Source of the DNA: Bacteroidota bacterium
GTDB lineage: Bacteria; Bacteroidota; Bacteroidia; UBA4408
Assembly (NCBI GenBank): GCA_016718805.1
Contig: JADKCP010000011.1
Coordinates: forward strand, 310,001 to 374,000
Direction of reading: 5' to 3'
DNA length: 64,000 nt
A program made the position numbers and the translations under genes. Every line of letters starts with the position of its first letter. Within the stretch, counting starts at the first letter, position 1. Below the pieces are notes generated by a model that was not told where the DNA came from, ran no database searches, and saw only the letters and a program-made list of their open reading frames with translations. Below are positions 27,603-37,680 of the stretch, piece after piece.

Positions 27603-30233
27603 TTAGTTTAAGGAAACATTCTTTTTAATTTCCTTTTCAATTTTATTCCTAAAAACAAAATCACCATTAAATACATCAAGCATAATCTCGCTATCGGGTT
27701 GTACTTTTCCTGCTAAGAGTTGTTTGCTCAACTCGTTTACCACACGTTTTTGAAGTACACGTTTTACCGGCCTAGCACCAAATTGTGGGTCGTATCCTAA
27801 CTGGGCGAGCCAATCAATTGCTTCTGGGGTAGCTTCTATGTTAACATGATTTTCCTTCATCATTTTAGCAATAATTCCAAACTGAATCTCAACTACTTTT
27901 TTAACTTCTTCCCTATTTAAGGGTGTAAACAGAATAGTTTCGTCAATGCGGTTTAGAAATTCAGGGCGTATACTTTTCTTCAATAATTCGAAAACTTCCA
28001 AACGAGTTTTGGCCATGATTTTGTCGCGATTAGCCTCGGTTAATCCTTCAGAATTTTCCTGAATGATTTGCGAACCCAAATTGCTGGTCATAATAATGAT
28101 GGTATTTTTAAAATTCACCACCCTTCCCTTATTGTCTGTTAATCGACCATCGTCCAAAACTTGCAATAATATATTGAATACATCTGGATGGGCTTTCTCA
28201 ATCTCATCGAGCAAAACAACACTATATGGTTTGCGCCGAACTGCTTCAGTTAATTGTCCACCTTCTTCGTAACCAACATAGCCCGGAGGTGCTCCAACCA
28301 ATCGACTAACCGCATGCCTTTCTTGGTACTCACTCATGTCAATTCGGGTCATGGAATGTTCGTTATTGAATAAAAACTCTGCGAGTGCTTTTGCTAATTC
28401 CGTTTTTCCCACACCGGTTGTTCCCAAAAAGATAAATGAACCAATTGGCTTTCTTGCATCTTGCATTCCTGCGCGGCTTCGGCGTATTGCATCCGAAATT
28501 GCTTCAATTGCTTCATCTTGCCCAACAACCCGTTGATGCAATTCTGCTTCTAAGCTCAATAATTTTTCGCGTTCGCTTTGTAGCATGCGGGTTACAGGAA
28601 TTCCGGTCCAGCGTGAAACTACATCGGCAATATCTTGAGCATCTACTTCTTCTTTAATCATTGGTGAACCCCCGGCTTTCAGTTCATCCAATTTTGATTT
28701 ATATGAATCCAATTGGATCTCTGCTTCTTTAATTTTCCCATAGCGAATTTCAGCAACCTTTCCATAATCGCCCTCGCGCTCAGCTTTTTCGGCTTCGTAT
28801 TTCAATTGTTCAATTTGCTCTTTTACTTTTTGTATACCTTCAACTACTTCCTTTTCACTTTGCCACTTTGCTTTTAATGAATTTCGTTGATCACTTAATT
28901 CAGCTATTTCTTTACTTAATATTTCGAGTTTTTTCGTGTCATTCTCTCTTTTAATAGCTTCTTTTTCTATTTCAAGTTGTCTGATTTTTCTTTCCAATTC
29001 ATCTAACTCAACCGGCATAGAATTAATTTCCATGCGCAATTTAGAAGCGGCTTCATCCATTAGGTCAATTGCCTTATCGGGTAAAAAACGTTCATTAATA
29101 TAACGCTGCGAAAGCTCAACAGCCGATATAATTGCTTCATCTTTAATTCGAACTTTGTGATGTGTTTCATATTTTTCTTTTATACCACGCAGTATCGAAA
29201 TAGCAACATCAGCAGAAGGCTCATCAACTAAAACTTTTTGAAAACGTCGTTCCAAGGCTTTATCTTTCTCAAAGTATTTTTGATACTCATTTAATGTAGT
29301 TGCACCTATAGCCCTTAATTCGCCTCTTGCCAAAGCAGGTTTTAAAATATTGGCGGCATCCATTGCTCCTTCGCCACCACCGGCGCCAACCAATGTATGT
29401 ATTTCATCAATAAACAACACTATTTCTCCATCAGCAGCAATTACTTCTTTTACAACCGATTTTAATCGTTCTTCAAATTCTCCTTTGTACTTAGCACCTG
29501 CAATTAAAGCACCCATGTCGAGCGAATAAATTAATTTAGATTTTAAATTTTCAGGTACATCTCCATTAACAATTCTATGTGCTAAACCTTCTGCAATCGC
29601 AGTTTTTCCTACACCCGGCTCTCCTATTAAAATTGGATTGTTTTTAGTTCTTCGTGTCAAAATTTGCAAAACTCTTCTTATCTCTTCGTCTCTGCCTATA
29701 ACCGGATCGAGTTTTCCCTTGCGCACTTGCTCGTTAAGATTGATGGCATATTTATTTAATGAATTGTAGCTTTCATCGGCACTTGCTGAATTAGAGCTAG
29801 CGCCTTTTCGCAAATCTGCGATTGCTGCTTTCAAGTCTTTTTCATTTATGCCATTGTCTTTCATCATTTGAGAAATTGTATCCTTTGTTGCAAGAATTCC
29901 TAATAACAAATGTTCGATAGATACAAACTCGTCTTTAAAATCTTTTAAATAGGTGCTAGCCTTTACAATTGACTGATTTGCGGCATTTGATAAATAGGGA
30001 TTTCCTCCACTTACTTTGGGATAGGTTTCAATTACTCTATCCAGCGCTTTTTCAAAATTTACGGTATTAACATTTAATTTTTTTAGGATAAAAGGAGTAA
30101 CATTTTCATCTACATTGAAAATTCCCTTTAATAAATGACCATTTTCAATTGCCTGTTGATCATTAGCGATAGCTAGATTCTGAGCTTCCTGAATGGCTTC
30201 TTGAGATTTTATTGTATAATTTTTTAAGTTCAT
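27603..30233 (-). CDS. clpB: ATP-dependent disaggregase ClpB (Hsp100)
   Basis: Resolves aggregated proteins together with DnaK in the cytoplasm. ATG 30233 (876 aa) is preferred to a GTG 21 bases upstream because it yields the standard start MNLKNYTIKSQEAI. The parts are in order: Clp N domain (1-~150), AAA1 with Walker A GEPGVGKT (~205) and Walker B IVLFIDEIHTL, the coiled-coil middle domain (~400-525, LEIEKEAIKRENDTKKLEIL) that distinguishes ClpB from ClpA/C, AAA2 with Walker A GTTGVGKTE (~600) and VVLLDEIEKAHPDV, and the C-terminal small domain with GARPVKR. Pore loops KYKGEFEER and GYVGYEEGG are present. No frameshift. Confidence 0.97.
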   Translation of the reverse strand: MNLKNYTIKSQEAIQEAQNLAIANDQQAIENGHLLKGIFNVDENVTPFILKKLNVNTVNFEKALDRVIETYPKVSGGNPYLSNAANQSIVKASTYLKDFKDEFVSIEHLLLGILATKDTISQMMKDNGINEKDLKAAIADLRKGASSNSASADESYNSLNKYAINLNEQVRKGKLDPVIGRDEEIRRVLQILTRRTKNNPILIGEPGVGKTAIAEGLAHRIVNGDVPENLKSKLIYSLDMGALIAGAKYKGEFEERLKSVVKEVIAADGEIVLFIDEIHTLVGAGGGEGAMDAANILKPALARGELRAIGATTLNEYQKYFEKDKALERRFQKVLVDEPSADVAISILRGIKEKYETHHKVRIKDEAIISAVELSQRYINERFLPDKAIDLMDEAASKLRMEINSMPVELDELERKIRQLEIEKEAIKRENDTKKLEILSKEIAELSDQRNSLKAKWQSEKEVVEGIQKVKEQIEQLKYEAEKAEREGDYGKVAEIRYGKIKEAEIQLDSYKSKLDELKAGGSPMIKEEVDAQDIADVVSRWTGIPVTRMLQSEREKLLSLEAELHQRVVGQDEAIEAISDAIRRSRAGMQDARKPIGSFIFLGTTGVGKTELAKALAEFLFNNEHSMTRIDMSEYQERHAVSRLVGAPPGYVGYEEGGQLTEAVRRKPYSVVLLDEIEKAHPDVFNILLQVLDDGRLTDNKGRVVNFKNTIIIMTSNLGSQIIQENSEGLTEANRDKIMAKTRLEVFELLKKSIRPEFLNRIDETILFTPLNREEVKKVVEIQFGIIAKMMKENHVNIEATPEAIDWLAQLGYDPQFGARPVKRVLQKRVVNELSKQLLAGKVQPDSEIMLDVFNGDFVFRNKIEKEIKKNVSLN

Positions 30234-30344
30234 TTTTTTAAATTTTAATTGCACTCCTTTTTATTTTGTAGTGCATCATTCCTACTTCAAAAAATATTCC
30301 CACAATAAAATTGCAAGTAATTAAGTAATTTTGGCTTGTCTTTT

Positions 30345-30352
30345 CAAATTTA
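30345..30352 (-). promoter_or_regulatory. Candidate -7 box (TAAATTTG) upstream of clpB
   Basis: Minus-strand TAAATTTG fits the TAnnTTTG consensus, 112 bases upstream of the clpB ATG. The -33 element is not obvious, and I saw no CIRCE-type inverted repeat in this gap. Confidence 0.3.
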
Positions 30353-30407
30353 GCCGACTATTTGTCTTGAATTTAAAGGATTTCAAAACATTTCGTCAGT
30401 CTTCACT

Positions 30408-31454
30408 ATGTACAAGTATTTAATTCGACCAATCCTTTTTTCTATTTCACCAGAACGAGTGCATCATCTGGTTTTTAAATTTTTAAAGTTAAGTTTTAAA
30501 ATTCCATTTGTATCTAAATTTGTTTCCAGTTATTTCTGTACGCTCGATTCACGCTTACAACGCACTGTATTTGGAATACGATTTCCGAATCCAGTTGGTT
30601 TAGCTGCAGGTTTTGATAAAGATGCAAAACTGGTGAATGAATTAAGTTGTTTGGGTTTCGGTTTTATTGAAATTGGTACTGTTACTCCATTACCACAACC
30701 GGGAAATCCATTACCTCGAATGTTTCGATTACCCGAAGATAGTGCATTGATTAACCGCATGGGGTTTAATAATGAAGGTGTAATTGAAGCAGCAAAAAGA
30801 TTAAAAAAACGAAACAAACATATTTTGATTGGTGGGAATATTGGTAAAAACAAAACTACTCCAAACGATGCAGCAGCAGACGATTATGTAAAATGTTTTG
30901 ATGCATTGTACGAAGTTGTCGACTATTTTGTGGTTAATGTTAGCTCGCCTAATACACCTGATTTACGCGCATTACAAGACAAGGAGCCGCTTACTGCTTT
31001 ACTTACCCGTTTAAAAAAACTTGCATCCACAAAACCTTTCAATAAGCCCATTTTGCTGAAAATTGCGCCAGATTTAAGTACGCATCAATTGGATGAGATA
31101 ATTGAAATTGTAATGCAGTTGAAAATAGATGGAATAATCGCAACTAATACAACAATTGAGCGAACTCATTTGTTAAGTGATAAAACATTAATTAATGCAA
31201 TAGGCTCAGGAGGTCTTAGTGGTAAGCCTCTAAAGCAGCGCTCAACTGAGGTGGTGAAATATATTTCAACTAAAAGTAATGGGAAAGTTCCAATAATAGC
31301 GGTAGGTGGCATACATTCGGCTGAAGATGCACTAGAAAAATTAAATGCAGGTGCAACTTTAGTACAATTGTATACCGGATTTATTTATGAAGGTCCTTCA
31401 CTTATTAAGGAAATTAATCTAAGAATATTGAGTGCAGAGGCGCATAAGCATTAG
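30408..31454 (+). CDS. pyrD: Dihydroorotate dehydrogenase (quinone), class 2
   Basis: Oxidises dihydroorotate to orotate in pyrimidine synthesis, passing electrons to quinone at the inner membrane. The 348-residue length and N-terminal helical extension (YKYLIRPILFSISPERVHHL) identify the membrane-associated class 2 enzyme. Seen motifs: NPVGLAAGFDKDAKLV (FMN region), FIEIGTVTPLPQPGNPLPR, NRMGFNNEG, NVSSPNTPDLRALQ (Ser as catalytic base), LLKIAPDL, IIATNTT, GGLSGKPLK and IIAVGGIHSAEDA. Divergent from clpB; followed 64 bases later by HMG-CoA lyase on the same strand. Confidence 0.97.
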   Translation: MYKYLIRPILFSISPERVHHLVFKFLKLSFKIPFVSKFVSSYFCTLDSRLQRTVFGIRFPNPVGLAAGFDKDAKLVNELSCLGFGFIEIGTVTPLPQPGNPLPRMFRLPEDSALINRMGFNNEGVIEAAKRLKKRNKHILIGGNIGKNKTTPNDAAADDYVKCFDALYEVVDYFVVNVSSPNTPDLRALQDKEPLTALLTRLKKLASTKPFNKPILLKIAPDLSTHQLDEIIEIVMQLKIDGIIATNTTIERTHLLSDKTLINAIGSGGLSGKPLKQRSTEVVKYISTKSNGKVPIIAVGGIHSAEDALEKLNAGATLVQLYTGFIYEGPSLIKEINLRILSAEAHKH

Positions 31455-31518
31455 GTAACAACTTATTAATTAAGGAATTATTTTACACAAAAACAACGAT
31501 AAAAAACACTCCGAAAAA

Positions 31519-32373
31519 ATGAAAATAATAGAATGTCCAAGAGATGCGATGCAAGGTATTGATGAGTTTATACCAACTCAAAAAAAAATTGACTACATCA
31601 ATAGCTTGTTAAAAGTTGGTTTCGACACCATTGATTTCGGAAGTTTTGTTTCGCCCAAAGCAATACCACAATTGCGTGATACGTCCGAAGTTTTAGCAGG
31701 GCTCGACCTTTCTAATACCTCTTCAAAATTACTTGCTATTGTTGCTAATACACGAGGGGCTGAAGCTGCGGTCGAATTTGAAGAAATAAATTATCTTGGT
31801 TATCCATTTTCTATTTCAGAAACATTTCAATTGCGTAATACTAATGCTACTATTCAAGAAAGTTTAATTCGAGTAGAAGAAATTCAAAATTTATGTGAAC
31901 GCAATCATAAAAAACTAGTAATTTATATCTCAATGGCTTTTGGAAATCCTTATGGAGATGAATGGAGCAGTGATGTTGCTATTTATTGGACCGGTATGTT
32001 GCACCGTATGGGAATAAAAATTATAGCCTTATCGGATACGGTTGGAGTTAGCACCGCTGATAGTATAGCGTATTTATTTTCTAATTTAATACCTCGATTC
32101 AACACGATTGAATTTGGTGCACATTTACATTCCACACCGGATACCCGACTCGAAAAAATTGGTGCAGCTTATAAAAGTGGTTGCAGACGATTTGATGTGG
32201 CCGTACATGGTTTTGGTGGTTGCCCGATGGCCAATGACGATTTAGTTGGAAATCTCTCAACAGAGAGCTTAATCCAATTTTTAGATACAAATAAGTTGGA
32301 AACGAACCTTAATAAAACGCAGTTACTTGAATGCTATTCTAAAGCCAATTCTGTGTTTCCACTACATGCTTAG
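31519..32373 (+). CDS. Hydroxymethylglutaryl-CoA lyase
   Basis: Cleaves HMG-CoA to acetyl-CoA and acetoacetate at the end of leucine catabolism. The 284-residue protein is a TIM-barrel of the HMGL-like family: the start IIECPRDAMQGIDEFIPTQ contains the PRD metal/substrate motif, IDFGSFVSPKAIPQLRD the next barrel strand, and GAHLHS the metal-binding His pair. HGFGGCPMANDDLVGN holds the catalytic Cys-containing GGCP loop. Other leucine-degradation genes are not nearby. It converges on kdsB with only 10 bases between the stops. Confidence 0.92.
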   Translation: MKIIECPRDAMQGIDEFIPTQKKIDYINSLLKVGFDTIDFGSFVSPKAIPQLRDTSEVLAGLDLSNTSSKLLAIVANTRGAEAAVEFEEINYLGYPFSISETFQLRNTNATIQESLIRVEEIQNLCERNHKKLVIYISMAFGNPYGDEWSSDVAIYWTGMLHRMGIKIIALSDTVGVSTADSIAYLFSNLIPRFNTIEFGAHLHSTPDTRLEKIGAAYKSGCRRFDVAVHGFGGCPMANDDLVGNLSTESLIQFLDTNKLETNLNKTQLLECYSKANSVFPLHA

Positions 32374-32383
32374 TCTGTAAGCT

Positions 32384-33133
32384 TTAAGGGTGTTTTTTTA
32401 ATTCAGTCAATTTGAGCAAATCTTCAGGCGTGTCAATTGCAATTGATTCAATTTCTGTAATGGCAGTTTGAATTTTATAGCCATTTTCAATCCAGCGAAG
32501 CTGTTCGAGTGATTCTGCTAGTTCGAGTTTACTTTGTGTTAATTTCGTAAGTTCTGCCAGTGTTTTCATACGATATCCGTAAATTCCTATGTGTTTAAAA
32601 TAGTCGGTTTGTTTCCACCAATCTTCTAACATACTTCCACGGAAATATGGAATGGGACTACGACTAAAATATATGGCTTCTCCTGCAGTGTTGCGTATAA
32701 CCTTGGGCGTTGAATTGCTTTCCAATTCTTGAGTTGAATTAATACGTTTAACTAATGTGGCAATGGCTACATTAGCTGAAGTAAAACACGCACAAAGCAA
32801 ATCAATTTGCAATGGGGAAATAAATGGTTCATCACCTTGAATATTTACTACAACATCTTCTTCGTTTATACTAGTTATGCAAGCGGCTTCATAACAACGA
32901 TCGGTTCCACTTGGATGCTGCTCGTTTGTAATTACCGCATTACCACCAAAACTTAAAACATGCTTGTAAATACGATCATCGTCAGTTGCAACTAGCACTT
33001 TTGAAAGCTGTTTGGCTTTTGATGCTTGTTCGTAAACCCGCTGTACCATGGTTTTACCATTAATTTCGATTAGAGGCTTGCCGGGAAAACGAGTGGAAGC
33101 ATAACGCGCCGGTATAATTCCGAAAAATTTCAT
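32384..33133 (-). CDS. kdsB: 3-deoxy-manno-octulosonate cytidylyltransferase
   Basis: Activates Kdo as CMP-Kdo for lipopolysaccharide inner-core synthesis. At 249 residues it is family length. Motifs seen: IIPARYASTRFPGKPL (CTP-binding loop), VATDDDRIY, SGTDRCYEA (HPSGTDR motif), VVNIQGDEPFISP, YFSRSPIPYFRG and HIGIYGYR. Its presence shows that the organism makes Kdo-containing LPS. It is the first listed gene of a minus-strand stretch that includes radA and an ADP-heptose-type adenylyltransferase upstream. Confidence 0.97.
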   Translation of the reverse strand: MKFFGIIPARYASTRFPGKPLIEINGKTMVQRVYEQASKAKQLSKVLVATDDDRIYKHVLSFGGNAVITNEQHPSGTDRCYEAACITSINEEDVVVNIQGDEPFISPLQIDLLCACFTSANVAIATLVKRINSTQELESNSTPKVIRNTAGEAIYFSRSPIPYFRGSMLEDWWKQTDYFKHIGIYGYRMKTLAELTKLTQSKLELAESLEQLRWIENGYKIQTAITEIESIAIDTPEDLLKLTELKKHP

Positions 33134-33225
33134 GTGTAGAAGTTTACAAGTTTTAAGAAGGATAAATTTATCTAATGATTACACTAAAAGTTACAAATTG
33201 CAGGTAGATTGAATAAATAAAAACC

Positions 33226-34593
33226 TTATCCAAACAACCATTCAAAAACCTCTTCAATTTTACTTAATGCAACTATTTTTATTTTGTAAGAAGAAATATC
33301 AAGACCTTTTTGATTGTATTTTGAAATAAAAATTTGTTCAAAGCCCAGTTTTTCAGCTTCAGAAATGCGCTGATCGATTCTTGTTACCGGTCTCAACTCA
33401 CCAGATAATCCAACCTCTGCAGCAAAACAATATTTCGATTCAACAGGTACATCTTCATTGCTCGATAAAATGGCACTAACTACTCCTAAATCAATTGCTG
33501 GATCGTCAACTTTAAGTCCGCCTGCAATGTTTAAAAATACATCCTTACTGCCTAATTTAAATCCGCATCGTTTTTCAAGCACAGCCAAAAGCATGCTTAA
33601 ACGACGTAAATCAAATCCTGTACTTGAGCGCTGAGGAGTGCCATAAGCAGCAGTGCTAACTAAAGCTTGAATTTCAATTAAAATTGGGCGCATTCCTTCG
33701 AGTGTTGCAGATACAGCTATACCGCTAAAACTCTCATCCCTGCTAGAAATTAATACTTCAGAAGGATTGCTAACTTCACGTAAACCAGAGCCTAACATTT
33801 CGTAAATTCCTAATTCATTGGTACTTCCAAATCGGTTCTTGGTACTTCGCAGTAAGCGGTATACATGATTTCGGTCGCCTTCAAATTGCAACACAGTATC
33901 CACCATGTGTTCCAATATTTTTGGACCTGCCAAATTTCCATCTTTTGTAATATGACCAATTAAAAATACCGGAGTACCTGATTCTTTGGCAAAACGCAGC
34001 AATTCAGCAGCACATTCTCTAATTTGTGAAACACTACCTGGAGAAGATTCAATTGAAGCTGTGTAAAGGGTTTGTATTGAATCGATAATTAACAAATCGG
34101 GTTGTAATTTTTCGATGTGTTGAAAAATTGATTGGGTGGATGTTTCAGTGAGAATATAACAGCCGGTACTTCCTTTTTGAATGCGTTCAGCGCGCATTTT
34201 TATTTGTTGTTCGCTTTCTTCACCACTCACATAAAGTACTTTTAAAGTCTTTTGTTGTAGCGCTAATTGTAACATTAAAGTCGATTTTCCTATTCCCGGT
34301 TCACCTCCAAATAAAACAATTGAGCCTGGAACAATACCACCTCCCAAAGCTCGATTCAACTCTTTATCAGCTAAAACTATGCGTTTTTCCTCGCTCGAAC
34401 TTATTTCACTTAACAGTTGTGGTTGAGCACTTCTTTTGTTCGCTGTTTGCGGAATGCCCGGTGTAGTGTCGAGCTTTTGAATCACTTCTTCAACATAAGT
34501 ATTCCATTCATTACAGGATGGGCAACGACCAATCCATTTGCCAGACTGAGCGCCACAATTCTGACAAAAAAAACTTGTTTTTACTTTAGCCAT
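33226..34593 (-). CDS. radA: DNA repair protein RadA
   Basis: A RecA-like ATPase and branch-migration helicase in recombinational repair. The 455 residues comprise the N-terminal C4 zinc finger (FFCQNCGAQSGKWIGRCPSC), a RecA core with Walker A GGEPGIGKST, Walker B LLIIDSIQT, the RadA-specific KNRFGSTNELGIYEM, and a C-terminal Lon-like domain (LNIAGGLKVDDPAIDLGVV; GLSGELRPV). It starts 9 bases after the stop of the GT-C gene, so it is co-transcribed with the membrane glycan genes upstream. Confidence 0.97.
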   Translation of the reverse strand: MAKVKTSFFCQNCGAQSGKWIGRCPSCNEWNTYVEEVIQKLDTTPGIPQTANKRSAQPQLLSEISSSEEKRIVLADKELNRALGGGIVPGSIVLFGGEPGIGKSTLMLQLALQQKTLKVLYVSGEESEQQIKMRAERIQKGSTGCYILTETSTQSIFQHIEKLQPDLLIIDSIQTLYTASIESSPGSVSQIRECAAELLRFAKESGTPVFLIGHITKDGNLAGPKILEHMVDTVLQFEGDRNHVYRLLRSTKNRFGSTNELGIYEMLGSGLREVSNPSEVLISSRDESFSGIAVSATLEGMRPILIEIQALVSTAAYGTPQRSSTGFDLRRLSMLLAVLEKRCGFKLGSKDVFLNIAGGLKVDDPAIDLGVVSAILSSNEDVPVESKYCFAAEVGLSGELRPVTRIDQRISEAEKLGFEQIFISKYNQKGLDISSYKIKIVALSKIEEVFEWLFG

Positions 34594-34602
34594 AACACCT
34601 AT

Positions 34603-36129
34603 TTACTCTTGCATTTTAAAGATAAAACAATTTTGATTTTTATTTCTGGGATTTAAATGATGTACTACTTTGTCAATAAAACCTGGCTCTATAGCTGTTT
34701 CATAAGTTAAATTGGGATAATACTTTTTAAAATCAGCAATTCGCTTAGCCAAATTTTCTTCTTGAAAAAAGATAACATAATTCGCCTTTTCTTCTTGTTT
34801 GAGATTTTTTTGTTCTTCATACAGATCTTTAGCTGTATGCAAACTAGTAACACCATGTACCCCCCATGAATCACTTTTAAATCGACGTAAGTAAAATAGA
34901 GGTGGCATTAAGAATTCATCACGGTTGCTATCTTCAATTACAATAAATCGCAGATCCTTTTTGTGTGATAAATAAGTCATTGCTTCAACTCTATTTCGTT
35001 TTGAATAAGCAACCGTAACAGGCAGCAACGCTATACTATTCAACACCCAAAAAAATATCCAGCAAGCTCTTAATAAACCTTGTTTTCGCTGCCAAAAAGT
35101 GGAGTTCTCCATCCACTCTTTCCAGCCAATACTTCCTAAAATAATAACAAATGGTACTATTGGAAAAATAAAGCGTTCTTGTTTATTTGGGAAATAAGAA
35201 TGAAATACAAGAAAAATAAAACTTGGAAGAAACAATAGCGTATATTTTTTCCAACTTCTAAAAAAACCTACCAAAAAAAACAAACTAATTGGTGGAATAA
35301 GTATACCTCCCAGCACCAAAAAATACTGATACCATGCTTGAGTATTATAGTCGCGCGCATGTTCAATGTTGTATTGAACATAAGCTTGAAACTCAGCGAA
35401 TGGTCTTTTCCAAATAATAATATCGGTAATTCCCTGTATAGCACAAATGCTAAAAATTGCTCCAATACCAAACAAGATTGCTCCTTTCCAATTTTTTTGG
35501 AACAAGAGTACTAATCCTAAACCACCAATAAAAAGCGTACTTTGAAAGCGTATAGAAAAAGCTGTTCCGGCAATAAAACCTGCCAATAAATAATAACCTG
35601 ATTTTTGTTTAATTGAATTCTTTAAAAGAAGATAAGTCGCCAGCATTAAAAAAGGGACGCATACCACCTCAATTAAGTTTCGAACACTCAACATTGGCAT
35701 AAACCAAAATAAAGCAAGCAATAAACCAACTTGTCGGGCTAATGCTTTTCCTGAATAGTGTTCGGTAATTTTAAAACCAAGTACCACAATCACTAAGGAT
35801 AATAGTGCATGAATCAAACGTACAAAGTACATTTTTACTTGAGGGTCGAAGACTCCGATTTGGTGCATTCCTTTGAAAAAAAAGTAATGCAATCCGGTAT
35901 AAAATAAACTATGTCCACTAGGGCCTCCACTCCCACTGCTATCGGGCAACCAGTTGTTGAAGTTATAATTATCGGCCCAGGATTCGGCTACTTCAATAAT
36001 CAAAAAATGATCGTCGTGCATGCCATATCCTTTCGAAAAAAGAACTGCCAGCATTCGAAATAAAACAGCCAATACCAGCACCACTGTTAATGGTTGATCC
36101 TGCCAGTATTTTCGAAAAGTTGAAAGCAT
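34603..36129 (-). CDS. Membrane GT-C type glycosyltransferase (mannosyltransferase-like)
   Basis: A 508-residue polytopic protein with roughly ten hydrophobic segments and a large first extracytoplasmic loop. The loop has an acidic/His motif (GYGMHDDHFLIIEVAESWAD) like the DD/DE/HD motif of GT-C enzymes of the GT22/GT39 type that use polyprenyl-phosphate sugars outside the membrane. The C-terminal ~110 residues are soluble. It is 4 bases downstream of the heptose adenylyltransferase gene and 9 bases upstream of radA. Likely role: sugar transfer in envelope glycan or protein glycosylation; the donor and acceptor cannot be inferred. Confidence 0.7.
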   Translation of the reverse strand: MLSTFRKYWQDQPLTVVLVLAVLFRMLAVLFSKGYGMHDDHFLIIEVAESWADNYNFNNWLPDSSGSGGPSGHSLFYTGLHYFFFKGMHQIGVFDPQVKMYFVRLIHALLSLVIVVLGFKITEHYSGKALARQVGLLLALFWFMPMLSVRNLIEVVCVPFLMLATYLLLKNSIKQKSGYYLLAGFIAGTAFSIRFQSTLFIGGLGLVLLFQKNWKGAILFGIGAIFSICAIQGITDIIIWKRPFAEFQAYVQYNIEHARDYNTQAWYQYFLVLGGILIPPISLFFLVGFFRSWKKYTLLFLPSFIFLVFHSYFPNKQERFIFPIVPFVIILGSIGWKEWMENSTFWQRKQGLLRACWIFFWVLNSIALLPVTVAYSKRNRVEAMTYLSHKKDLRFIVIEDSNRDEFLMPPLFYLRRFKSDSWGVHGVTSLHTAKDLYEEQKNLKQEEKANYVIFFQEENLAKRIADFKKYYPNLTYETAIEPGFIDKVVHHLNPRNKNQNCFIFKMQE

Positions 36130-36133
36130 GTTT

Positions 36134-36625
36134 TTAACTGGATTTTATTTTTTGTTCAATTGCCGAAGTTGAAAAACCTGGCAAAAATTCAATGGTAACC
36201 ACCTCTCCACCATACCCCTTTACCAAATCATAGCCAACTATTTTTTCTACTTTCCAGTCTGCTCCTTTAACAAGTACATTGGGTTTAACCGATTCAAGTA
36301 ATTGAATTGGAGTGTCTTCGTCAAATATGGTAACTGCAGAAGTAAAGTGTAAAGCAGCGATTAACAATGCCCTAGATTGCTCATCCTGAATTGGCCTTGA
36401 GGCACCTTTTCCCAATCGCTTAACTGAGTTGTCGGAATTTACACCTATAATTAATTTAGTTCCTAAATCAGCCGCTTTTGCAAGGTAATCAATATGTCCC
36501 TGATGCAGTATATCGAAGCAGCCATTGGTAAAAACAAGTTTCTCATTTTTAAAACGCATGGCATTTAACCAAACGACTAATTGAGGGCGTAAAAAAATTT
36601 TATCAGAAATTGCTTGTAGATGCAT
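36134..36625 (-). CDS. RfaE2-type D-glycero-beta-D-manno-heptose 1-phosphate adenylyltransferase
   Basis: A 163-residue single-domain nucleotidyltransferase. VFTNGCFDILHQGHIDYLA carries the HxGH-class ATP motif (HQGH), with GVNSDNSVKRLGKGASRPI and VLVKGADWKVEKIVGYDLV as in the RfaE C-terminal domain. The family makes ADP-glycero-manno-heptose from the 1-phosphate for LPS core. In enterobacteria it is fused to a kinase domain (HldE); here it is stand-alone. Its start overlaps the end of the flippase-like gene by 23 bases. No other heptose pathway gene is in the window. Confidence 0.9.
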   Translation of the reverse strand: MHLQAISDKIFLRPQLVVWLNAMRFKNEKLVFTNGCFDILHQGHIDYLAKAADLGTKLIIGVNSDNSVKRLGKGASRPIQDEQSRALLIAALHFTSAVTIFDEDTPIQLLESVKPNVLVKGADWKVEKIVGYDLVKGYGGEVVTIEFLPGFSTSAIEQKIKSS

Positions 36626-37628
36626 TAGTAGGTTTATTTAGTAAGGGTAATAAAACTAATGAAATTATTCCAAGTAGCAAGATTACTAATAAACTGGAAG
36701 TCCAAACAATCCATGAAAATGCAAAGGCAATTACAAAGCTAATAAAGTAAGAAGCAGTTAACAATTGAGTTACAAGTGCTTGATATGCGCCTGTTCCTCC
36801 CGGCACAAAAATTATTGCCACACTACCAAATGTTAAAATTGCCAGTGCTGCGCCCCAACCTAAGCCGGATGTTTCAGCAAAACATAGGAACGAACAATAC
36901 AAAATTAAGGCATAACATCCCCAAATTAAGGCTGTATAAAGCACAAACACAAGTGGATTTTTTACATTTTTGACTGACTTCATCCCTTCCCAAAATCCCT
37001 TTAAGGCAGTTAAAAATTTTCCTGAAAAAAGTTGTAACAATTTGTTTTTGAATTTTACGATCACAACAACACAAGTTGCACAAATCAAAATGAACACAAA
37101 CACAAACAGTAAGTTTTCTTTTAGATGCATTAGTTTGTTTTGAAATGGAGCAAGGATGGTATCATTCACTAATTGAAAAATTTTTTGAAACTCAATTAGC
37201 AAAGTCAAACCAAAGATAATCAATAGGCAAATTACATCAACTGCCCTTTCGGTAATTACAGTTCCAAAGGATTCGGAAAAAGGAATTTTTTCATACTTGG
37301 TCAATACCCCGCACCTTGATACTTCACCTAATCGAGGTAGGGCAAAATTTGCCAAATAACCTATCATTACAGCAAAAAAAGTGTTCGATAATTTAGGTTG
37401 ATGACCTAATGCTGCCAAAAGCATTTTCCATCTAGCTGCCCTAAACCAATGACTTAAACCGCTTATAATCATTGCTACCACAATCCAAGTATATTTTGCT
37501 TCCTTAAAGGCTTGAAAAATATTTTGTTTGTCGGATTCGCTTAAATTTCGGGTAACCAACCAAATAAGTAGTACTCCTACTCCAAGAAAAAACAGGGCTT
37601 TTAAAACGTTGGCTAGTGATTTATTCAT
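36603..37628 (-). CDS. Lysylphosphatidylglycerol-synthase TM-like / UPF0104 flippase family membrane protein
   Basis: A 341-residue integral membrane protein with about eight helices. Diagnostic segments are ARWKMLLAALGHQPKLSNTF, IGYLANFALPRLGEVSRCG and PGGTGAYQALVTQLL, which are the conserved polar motifs (N-x-PRLGE and PGGxG) of the LPG-synthase transmembrane domain family. Without the soluble aminoacyl-transferase domain the protein is expected to move or bind a lipid-linked substrate rather than synthesise lysyl-PG. It overlaps the adenylyltransferase gene downstream and follows panC by 52 bases. Confidence 0.85.
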   Translation of the reverse strand: MNKSLANVLKALFFLGVGVLLIWLVTRNLSESDKQNIFQAFKEAKYTWIVVAMIISGLSHWFRAARWKMLLAALGHQPKLSNTFFAVMIGYLANFALPRLGEVSRCGVLTKYEKIPFSESFGTVITERAVDVICLLIIFGLTLLIEFQKIFQLVNDTILAPFQNKLMHLKENLLFVFVFILICATCVVVIVKFKNKLLQLFSGKFLTALKGFWEGMKSVKNVKNPLVFVLYTALIWGCYALILYCSFLCFAETSGLGWGAALAILTFGSVAIIFVPGGTGAYQALVTQLLTASYFISFVIAFAFSWIVWTSSLLVILLLGIISLVLLPLLNKPTNASTSNF

Positions 37629-37680
37629 TCTTTATTGTCAAATTAATTGAATTTAGATAAACAGTAACTACTATGTTTGC